64,000 bases of DNA from Telopea speciosissima (taxonomy: Eukaryota > Streptophyta > Magnoliopsida > Proteales > Proteaceae): NCBI RefSeq assembly GCF_018873765.1, contig NC_057919.1, positions 62,820,484-62,884,483 of the forward strand, in the 5' to 3' direction. Positions within the stretch are counted from its first letter, which is position 1, and every line of letters begins with the position of its first letter. Of the stretch, positions 56,689 to 64,000 are shown in pieces. The notes below the pieces were generated by a model. The model made no database searches. It saw nothing but the letters and a program-made list of their open reading frames with translations, and was not told where the DNA came from. Made by a program: the position numbers and the translations under genes.

Positions 56689-57367
56689 TAGAGGTGTCAA
56701 TCGGTCAGGTTCGATCAGGCCTCACGGTGCTTAAATCCTGCACCGTGACCGCTTGTTTAAATATTCGGGCTGGGCCTGATTGAGTTTGATCGGGCTACAT
56801 TGGACTAGGTCAGGCTATGGGCATGTTTAACTCTAAACGGGTTTTAACAGATTAAGAGTAATAGAGTAAACAACTTATATTTTTCTTCCTCGCTGCTTAG
56901 GTTTATTAGTTTTTTTATCAATGGTGGAAAAAAATTTCTAATCATGCAGTCCTCAAAATATGGGTGAATAAGTTAATCAGGATACCAATCAAAGTCCAAT
57001 GTCTTCTGGGCTTACTCATGCTACATGGGATCAAGCTATCAGTTTTGATATGAGAGTGAGACCATATTATAATATATATGTGTGTTAATAACCTAATCCA
57101 TCGACCAAGAGCTGGAAATTTTCATGGCCCATATTAAGTTAGCCTGATCGATCATCCAAAGACCCAACACGCCACTAAAATTTATAAATATTCGGTTCAC
57201 AAGGTTTCAAAACCAGCAAATAGATCAGGGTAGAATTCCAATCGGTCCGGTCGGGTGCCCATGGGCTAGGATTCCACAGTCCACACCGGGACCACCCGGT
57301 TACTAAACATGATGATCCGGGCGGGTTCGGTTGGTCTGTCGGGCCGAGTCTGGAATTGACACCCCTA
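56689..57367. mobile_element. hAT-type element, TAGGGGTGTCAA family, 679 bp
   Basis: The ends are TAGAGGTGTCAATCGG and, reverse-complemented, TAGGGGTGTCAATTCC. Flanking octamers CATGTGGC (56681-56688) and CCTGTAGC (57368-57375) match at 6 of 8. Subterminal parts are GC-rich (TCGGTCCGGTCGGG), the middle AT-rich. Confidence 0.65.
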
Positions 57368-57662
57368 CCTGTAGCTAGGTTTCAATTGTGCCATAGTAGT
57401 CCAGCTATGTTCCAATCAGCCACTCTTCCTAGCCAAAGCCCTCCTTCCTTAGTCAAGCAGTGTTTGACCTAACTTATCTTGTAGATTCCTATCTTAGCAT
57501 TACCGATGCCAAAAAATAAAATTGGACAAAGTTTTCATTCACCCATGGTGAAAATTGAATCTCTTCAGCAATGAGATCCGACCCTTTCACTAAACTCAAG
57601 AAGGGTATTTGGATCTTCCTTAGTAAGGACATGAGTAATGATGAGATTCACTGTTTGACCAA

Positions 57663-57925
57663 ACTTATCTTTTTTAAGTATCAATACGTATCGATATGTA
57701 TCGGTTGATATATATTGATATGTAACGATACATATCGATATGTATCGATACATATTGATACATTTAAAAATAATAAAAAATAAAAAATAGTACGTATCGA
57801 CTATCGACTATATCGATATGTATCAACTGTATTGTATCGACACATATCGATAAGTCGATACATTATTATTATTTTTTTTTAAAGGATACGTATCGGTATG
57901 TATTGCACCGATACGTTAAACCATG
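57663..57925. repeat. GATACATATCGATATGTATC palindromic repeat cluster
   Basis: The words CGATATGTATCGATACATAT and close variants recur many times on both strands. Nearly every copy is its own inverted repeat. It may be the core of a MITE like those with TATCGGTATC interiors. The minus-strand ORF is only the repeat translated (YRYISICIVTYQYIS). Confidence 0.6.
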
Positions 57926-57940
57926 GAAGCAGGTGTAATT

Positions 57941-58364
57941 AGGCCTATAAACGGATCGGATTCGGCTCGGATACGTAACGGATGTGATCGGATCTGGATA
58001 TTCCCTGGACGAATACGAATACCTCTAAATAGATTCGGACGCAGATCAAATTCAGATTTTCGACCATCCGTTTACATCTCTGCTTTGTGTAACCCGGACC
58101 TTCCTCCCATCTAGCGGTTCACTCTCAATCCATATCTCTTAGACCATGATTCTCTTTTCCTCATATCCTAGAACCCGTTGAATCTTCGAAAACCCTCAAG
58201 ATTATTATTTACTTTTTTATTATAAAGTATTCAGATATTTTTTTGATGGGTTTTTATCGGAGTATTCGGATTTTTTTTTTGAATATCTCTAAATGAATAC
58301 GGATGTCCCTAAACAGATATAGATGCAGATCGAATTTGGATTTTCGGTTATCCATTTACAGCCT
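57941..58364. mobile_element. TIR element, AGGCCTATAAACGGAT type
   Basis: The left AGGCCTATAAACGGATCGG and the reverse-complemented right AGGCTGTAAATGGATAACC are inverted. Repeated 'cggatgtccctaaa/ctctaaatgaatacgg' words lie between. No target duplication found. Confidence 0.45.
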
Positions 58365-59337
58365 GAAGTGTTGCATCACCTGGACTGTAGTTGCAGTTGA
58401 ATACGTAGTTAGTATTAAGTAAATACAAAACCCTGAGTAAGGTATTACTCCGTGGATGTAGGTAACTTGTCAAACCACGTATATCTTGTGTATTGTTCTT
58501 GTATTTGTTTAGAAGTATTGTGTGCTGCAGGAGGGATGTGCACAACTTGGTATGCCTGGCCACATGGTGGTTGCAATGCAGGTGTGCATGTGAATATTGT
58601 GTGATTGATTGTGCAAGTTAGCTCTATGACAAACCATTGTGTGTTGAGAGTGACAGATCATCACTTACACCTAGTGCAATATAGTAGGGAGCTAAAATTG
58701 TACAGAATTTTTAGACCCTAATTCACCCCCTCTCTCAATGTCTGTCTGGGATCAACAAAATTAAACAGTTCCTGACTCATGGACAGATCTTGGATTGAAT
58801 ATCAGACTTTGATGTAAATATTGTTTTTTCCCTTAGTGTTTTTGCTTGCTTCTTTCTGGGTGTCTTTGTATCTATTCTCTGTATTTATATTGATGTGCTA
58901 CAGTGGTTTGAAAGAAGACGATAAAAATCATTTGTGTCTGGTAGATAATTCTTAAAGCTTCACATTGTTACGTTACAAATGGCATAGTGGAATTCAAAGA
59001 ACAACCTATGCAGAATAAGCTCATCTTTCGTTTAACTTAGGGACTATCTAAATTACATCTCCGTATGTATTTAGAATTTGATGTATTGTCCTTTATCTTA
59101 TTCTCAAAAGTTCTTTTGAGTTAAATGTAGAAAAGGGTTTTTCAAATAATTTGAAAGTGACTTATTATTATGTCTATCAAAAGCTGTCTTGCACATTTTT
59201 CGAGTACAATGTGAAATCACATGATTTACCCTTGTTTAAAAAAGAAGTGTATTTTATATTAAAAGGGTAAACATAAGTAAGATTACAAATTATTTGATAC
59301 CTTAAGAATTAATAAGAAAATCCCTTTTAACCTAACA
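58365..59337. other. Intergenic, nothing recognised
   Basis: AT-rich. The minus-strand ORF 58563-58348 has no motif. No bounded repeat. Confidence 0.3.
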
Positions 59338-59660
59338 AGAGAAGAGCACAAGATCACAAGCTTTGGCTGAAGATGAATAGAACAAGGCCCCCATTGTTTC
59401 CCTGATCTGTTGCTACAACTGCCACCCAGAGTCTCGTAAGTAATCTGAAAGTTTTTTTTTTGGATAGGTAGGGCCCAAGGAGGTTTGAACTCATGACTTC
59501 TTAATTGTGAGGTGTTACACCTTGCCAACTGAGCTACCCCTTGGGGTTACCTGAAAGTTAAAAAAGCTTTGACTACAAGGCAAGGTAATACATTATCTAG
59601 CAGATGCACCTAGAGACTCAGCAAGCTCTTCCAAGAGTTCCTTCTGTTCTGCATGGGAGT
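59338..59660 (-). pseudogene. Partial duplicate of the release-factor 3' end
   Basis: The minus strand carries most of the APG3-like last exon (about 59655-59598: frame of EQKELLEELAES, then LGASA) and its 3' flank (ccccattgtttccctgat, agcagatgcacct). It aligns with 61566-61800. The stop TGA has become AGA, followed by TAA. The first five codons and the original acceptor are not matched. A SINE interrupts it (59454-59550). Confidence 0.82.
59454..59550 (-). mobile_element. 97-bp tRNA-derived SINE or tRNA retro-copy
   Basis: CTGAAAGTT lies at 59445-59453 and 59551-59559. On the minus strand is GGGGTAGCTCAGTTGGCAAG (A box), then CATGAGTTCAAACCTCC (B box), a short tail and poly-A. It is shorter than most plant SINEs. 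It is present only in the duplicated copy of the release-factor 3' end. Confidence 0.75.
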
Positions 59661-59740
59661 GCAATGTTTGAAGAGCTTATTTAACTAGTTGAACTTATTT
59701 CCGCATGCTATGGTATTTTTACAATAGTGCGATGTAACTC

Positions 59741-59919
59741 TATTGTGATCAACGAGGGCCTTGGTGCAACGGTAAGGTCGCTCCATTGTGACCAAGTGGT
59801 CATGGGTTCGAGTCTGGAAATAGCCTTTCTGCAAAAGCAAAGGTAAGGTTGTGTACATTACGACTTTCCCCAAACCCCATAGTGATGGGAGCCTCGTGCA
59901 TTGGGTGCACCCTTTTGTT
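59741..59919 (+). mobile_element. Au-type SINE, 179 bp
   Basis: ATGTAACTC flanks it (59732-59740, 59920-59928). The body has GGCCTTGGTGCAACGGTAAG (A box), TCATGGGTTCGAGTC (B box), GCAAAAGCAAAGGTAAGGTT, GTGTACATTACGAC and GGGAGCCTCGTGCATTGGG. These match the order and words of the Au SINE family known from many angiosperms. Confidence 0.85.
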
Positions 59920-59928
59920 ATGTAACTC

Positions 59929-60540
59929 CATGTCTTCATTTTTTAAGAACTTATTGAACTAATCTTCACAAAATTCCATAACATTGTCAGTCCTTTGGCT
60001 CCTCAGGCGCTTGATTTTCTTACAAGTTTGCTTCTTGATCAAACCCTTCCATTGCTTGAACTTGACAAATAAGTTATTTTTGTGCTTCAAAAAAAAAAAA
60101 CACCCAGACATTTCTCAAAAAATCATTAATAAAAGGCAATAGAGAGCACACTTCAAAGGTTCGAGTGCATGTAATCCATTGCACCCTCAGTCTTATGAAC
60201 ATTATGCTGAACGTAACTTTGCATTGCTTGCCGAAGACAGAATCCATCAAAAGTCTAGCTTTCCAACATTTTACCACACAACAAACTTCACTTGCTTAGA
60301 ATTGTCACCATAACCAAGTGATATCACCATCCAAGTCTCCTAACTTATAAATTTACGTAACACTTGATATAATGTTTCCCTAAAGGTGATAGAGGTTATT
60401 AATTAGTTGCCCTTTCATCTCAACCAGAGTGCTCTTGCTGACTTTTTAGAACTCTACCTACAGATGTTCTTCAATTTTGGAACATGTTGGACCTTAGTCA
60501 GGATGATTTGAATTGTTCCTATATTTACAATTGGGACGTT
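59929..60540. other. Intergenic, nothing recognised
   Basis: No gene-like ORF. The A run near 60088-60100 has no LINE or SINE body attached. Part may be decayed copia pol antisense (about 59945-60330), but I cannot support it. Confidence 0.25.
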
Positions 60541-60661
60541 GTTCTCTGTGCCGCAGCGCAGCCTGCGCCCAGGCACATGGGGGTGGGCACAATAACCACC
60601 CTGCCCCCCTGCACAGGCTGCCCATGTGCCTGGGCGCAGGCTGCACTGCAGCACAGAGAAC
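60541..60661. mobile_element. Near-perfect palindromic MITE, 121 bp
   Basis: Arms of 41 bp (60541-60581 and 60621-60661) begin GTTCTCTGTGCYGCAGYGCA and differ at only two positions. The 39-bp loop is C/G-rich (GGTGGGCACAATAACCACC). Core words resemble the foldback MITEs at 11671 and 16815. The DNA or RNA would form a very stable hairpin. Confidence 0.8.
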
Positions 60662-61742
60662 ATTCTCCCTTTACAATTTTGCAGGTTGAATAATTTCTTA
60701 TCAAGAAAACACCACCATCGATTGACTGATAAATGACAAACCAACCTCTCTTAAGATATGTGAAAGGAATAAGCTGAATGAAGACAAGGCAGAGTTTAGC
60801 CAATACCGGACTCGATCCCCCTTACAATAATGCTCAACTTGAACTTGCCCTGCCCCATCAAACATGCATGAGCAGCAACCCCCGTTGAGGCAAGGCGAGG
60901 TGCGTCCCCTACAAATGCTTCCCCTGTATAGTGTTAGCCCTTGAATTGCAATATTTTGCATTCCTAAGATTAGTACATTACAATCTTATAGTGTGGCCTA
61001 CTTGGATTCAAGCATCATCAAACCAGATATTATCAACATCTCAAGGCTACTTCAAGACGAAATTCGGGGGGTAGGGAGAAATGAGGGTTGAAAACAAACG
61101 TTTTTTTCCCCCAAAAGTTTGAGAAAATCTCAATTCTCATTTTTTGTTGTCAACCATTGACCTTGAAATAGAAAGAAATACCCTTCGGAAAGGGTTTCAT
61201 GACTTCATCCAAAAGAAGCAAAGGATTTTAACAGGGTAAATTACAATTAGGGTGGCCAATGGTATTTGATTACAGAATCCTAGCCATTCAAACAATGTGG
61301 GTTACTGTGAAACCCAATCAATTCAATGTTAGCACACACACGCACTTTAGTCAAATAAAAGTTGTTGAAGCAAGAAGCAGAGGATTACATGAAAGATTTC
61401 TACTTTGATCATAGATGGTCCACTAGTTACAAAGGCATAATTTGCATAAATGCAATACTTCAAACACCAGCTATCAGTACTACCATCTGTGAGTCAACTA
61501 TGACCATAATAAAGCAGTTGGGAAGGCCAGGAAATTAGCTCATCTGTCATTCAACTAAATAGGAGAAAGAGCACAAGATCAATTGCAGAGACTGTTACTA
61601 TTATACATAAAATATACCCGAAGATGAAAAGACATGGTCCCCATTGTTTCCCTGATTTGTTGCAAAACAAATCAGCTGCCGCCCTCTGTTTTGTAACCCA
61701 TAAGTTACACAAGCTTTGGCCACCAGGCAAGGTCATACATTA
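60662..61742. other. Downstream region of the release-factor gene
   Basis: The part nearest 61742 is the probable 3' UTR (minus strand). From about 61566 it is the parent of the duplicate at 59338. ORFs around 60700-60960 have no motif. Confidence 0.35.
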
Positions 61743-63013
61743 TCAAGCAGATGCACCTACAGACTCAGCAAGCTCTTCTAAGAGTTCCTTCTGTTCCATC
61801 GCAACACAGGACTGCAAGAGACATGCATAATGCATGCATTAGGTGGCACGAACAACCAACCTCCCACCTCCTCTCCAACATTGATAGCATAAAATAACTT
61901 TTTCTTCATCAGTATCTCCTTATGCCAGGAAAAGCATAGCTATTGGCCAGGACGGGTCAAAGTTTGAGTTCACAAGACTAATTGATTCAAATTATACCAT
62001 TAGGTGGTCTATAAAATGCATAACTACCAAATCCTCACACACCTTATGACAATATTTCATGGAGCTGTTCCATAGAAATTTTGGAATTGATTATCATTTT
62101 CTGTTTATTTCTTGAACAGATAATAGTGATCCGGCTCACTCCACAAATTAGCTCACAGTAACAAATGATAAATGTGGAAAACACGCACCTGAACAGCTGT
62201 CTCAATGTCACCATCCAGGAAAGATGTGAGTTCGAAGTTCATCTTCAATCGGTGGTCAGTAACTCTGTTGTCCTAACAAAATGTTAAATAAAAATTTAAA
62301 AGTGCTAAATATATTTATAGATGTCTTCATCGGTCCATCCATTATCAAAAGAAAAAGAGAGGTACATCTTTGTTAATAGACATAATTTCATGTTCCTTGG
62401 CTCTTGCATGGATGCAAAAGGGAAATCATATGCACGAATTAGAAACTTCTTAATAAACTGTAGAATTTTGGTTAGTGGAGTCACAGTGGCATTACAGAGA
62501 TTCTTATGTATTTCAAAACAATGAGGCAACTAGTTGATAATCTCTCCATTAGACCGATGCAGATCGAAGGTTAAGATTTAAGGTCGTGATAGTGGAAAAG
62601 GATTCACGACAAAGATTTTGACAGAATATACCTGGAGCTCATTTGGGAAAAAAAGAATAACTTATTGGAAAGAAGGGGGAAAAAATTGATTGACAGAGAT
62701 ACCACCCTAAAAGATTTAAGAATAGAATACAACATATTTGGAATAAAGCATTCTTGAGTACCTTATAATTGTATGTCCGGATCTTTTCTGAACGAGCACC
62801 AGTACCAACCTGTCATTTTAGAAATCCATTAGACAGTCTCATCTGTGGTATACAACCACATCTGAACCTGAATTGCATCCCAGAATCTACACCCATAACA
62901 AGTCCACACCTTCTGTTACCAGTATTGTTTCATATCACTAATCAAGATATCAAACCTGTGATTTTCGCTGATTCCTTATCTTCTCTTGCTGCTCCTTTAA
63001 TTTGATCTCGTAC
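61743..63013 (-). CDS. APG3: RF1-type peptide chain release factor, probably plastid, last four exons
   Basis: Minus-strand exons 63013-62956, 62809-62762, 62272-62189 and 61811-61743 join in phase. They encode ...YEIKLKEQQEKIRNQRKSQ, VGTGARSEKIRTYNYK, DNRVTDHRLKMNFELTSFLD, GDIETAVQ and SCVAMEQKELLEELAESVGA, then SA and a stop. RTYN followed by RVTDHR is the signature of RF1 (UAA/UAG-decoding) after the catalytic GGQ domain. The GGQ loop and codon-recognition domains lie upstream, beyond the right edge. The MNFELTSFLDGDIE tail fits the plastid RF1 of plants (APG3 in Arabidopsis), needed to end translation of plastid mRNAs; the mitochondrial paralogue is the main alternative. All splice sites are GT..AG. 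The 5' intron is at least 987 bp. Confidence 0.87.
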
Positions 63014-63169
63014 CTGTAACAAGGATATAGATTGCAGAGACGAACAAAACCAGAACTACCAGAATGAAGGTCATCACCCATTCACCCCCCACCCCCCCCC
63101 CCCCAAAAAAAAAAGAAGTATGAAGCTAAATAAGCGCAAAATATGGTAAGCATATTGTATAGGTCCAAC

Positions 63170-63360
63170 CAAGGTTCGTAATCTCCGTATCGGAATCGGA
63201 TCGGCCAAATAAGACGTATTTACCCCTGTTTTTTCATTTAAGAAAATCTGTTTTTATTATCATTTTACCCTTGTCCGTACAGGTGTATCGGTATCAGTAT
63301 TGGTGATACCGATCCGATACAGGCAATTTTACCGATCCCAAAACGAGATTACAAACTTTG
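63170..63360. mobile_element. TIR element, CAAGGTTCGTAATCTC type (release-factor intron)
   Basis: The left CAAGGTTCGTAATCTCCG and the reverse-complemented right CAAAGTTTGTAATCTCGT are inverted. The interior has GTATCGGTATCAGTATTGGT and 'ttgtccgtacaggtgtatcgg'. The flanking octamers match at 4 of 8. Confidence 0.5.
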
Positions 63361-63616
63361 GCCCAGACCCCAATGTTTGTACACCTCTTTCACCGTGTAG
63401 ACATAGTAATTGAAATCAAGATGAGGAACCCAGGAGAGTATCTGCATATGTATACATAAAAATCTTTTTGACAGATGTGACAATCAAACACTTGCCACAG
63501 AGAATTGCATAAGTGGTGACTGAGTAGAGCATTCTTCTTTTGTTTCTTAACCTTTTCTGTTTCATTGAAGAGTTCTATTACGGATGGTTTTATCAATCTT
63601 ATGAAAGACAGTGGAG

Positions 63617-64000
63617 ATGTCCTCATCATGAATTCAAGATTCCTAGTTTCTAAAATTAATTCTATTAAGTCAGCTTGCAAGTCGAAGTAGTGATTTTTGG
63701 GTTTTAAAAATATAATTCAAACTTGAGCCTGTATGAATCTTTAAAAACCTTGGGGGCAGATCTCCAAATGTTCAATCCCACAACTAATGTTTACTAGATG
63801 GCCATCCCATCCCACATCATTGGTATTAATTCTATTAAGTCAGCTTGCAAGTCGAAGTAGATGTCCTCATCATGAATTCAAGATTCCTGATTTCTAAAAT
63901 TAATTCTATTAAGTTAGCTTGCAAGTCGAAGTAGTGGTTTTTGGGTTTTAAAAATATAATTCAAACTTGAGCCTGTATGAACCTTTAAAAACCTTGGGGG
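63617..64000. repeat. Tandem repeat, 244-bp unit, cut by the window edge
   Basis: ATGTCCTCATCATGAATTCA begins at 63617 and again at 63861. The second copy follows the first with few changes to the end of the window. A sub-repeat containing TTAAGTCAGCTTGCAAGTCG occurs in each unit and once more at about 63825-63860, marking the unit junction. Confidence 0.88.

Noticed and set aside
59598-59655. Alternative last exon for the release factor
   Set aside because: Joining the duplicated exon to the preceding exon at its visible CAG acceptor is out of frame, and the original acceptor is missing.
59741-59919. tRNA gene suggested by A and B boxes
   Set aside because: The full sequence matches the Au SINE layout and is flanked by a target duplication; it does not fold into a complete tRNA.
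63617-64000. CRISPR-like or satellite array
   Set aside because: Repeat unit is 244 bp with fewer than two units and no short repeat-spacer pattern; a simple tandem duplication explains it.

Overview
The window is nuclear DNA from a flowering plant outside the grasses, probably an early-diverging eudicot or a magnoliid. Three things support this: spliced genes with plant-type GT..AG introns, plant-specific gene families, and an AT-rich background crowded with plant transposons (hAT MITEs, Tourist-like MITEs, LINEs, an Au-type SINE, Ty1/copia and Ty3/gypsy LTR elements). I do not name a species.

Four host genes are visible. (1) At the left edge, minus strand, is the first coding exon (978 to 826) of a protein that looks like a plant CW-domain (cysteine-tryptophan) zinc-finger protein; the rest lies outside. 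(2) On the plus strand, 18648-43294 holds a complete 13-exon gene for the SNF4/betagamma subunit of the SnRK1 kinase, an intact 482-codon reading frame spread over 24.6 kb. (3) On the plus strand, 45517-54618 holds a six-exon gene for a small basic plant protein of unknown function (196 aa), with two adjacent 96-bp exons that look like a tandem exon duplication. (4) At the right edge, minus strand, 63013 to 61743 holds the last four exons of a class-I peptide chain release factor of the RF1 type, most like plastid RF1 (APG3).

Region by region: 1-1640 is the CW-gene exon, its first intron and its leader. 1641-17700 is a 16-kb intergenic block made almost entirely of nested mobile elements: five truncated LINEs or LINE-like retroposons, tRNA-derived SINEs, several MITE families and three 18-24-bp micro-insertions that look like bare LINE tails. 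17770-43300 is SNF4, whose introns carry a 4.7-kb gypsy element (itself holding one hAT MITE in each LTR) and further hAT and Tourist-like MITEs. 43300-45280 is a short intergenic spacer. 45280-54620 is the basic-protein gene, with a 1.55-kb long-TIR MULE-like element in intron 1 and a deleted copia element in intron 2. 54620-61740 is intergenic, with a LINE, hAT elements, two SINEs, a near-perfect palindromic MITE and a partial duplicate of the release-factor 3' end. 61743-64000 is the release-factor gene and its intron.

The host genes are not functionally linked in any obvious way. What stands out is insertion history: many elements keep readable target-site duplications, so nesting order and deletion junctions can be read directly.
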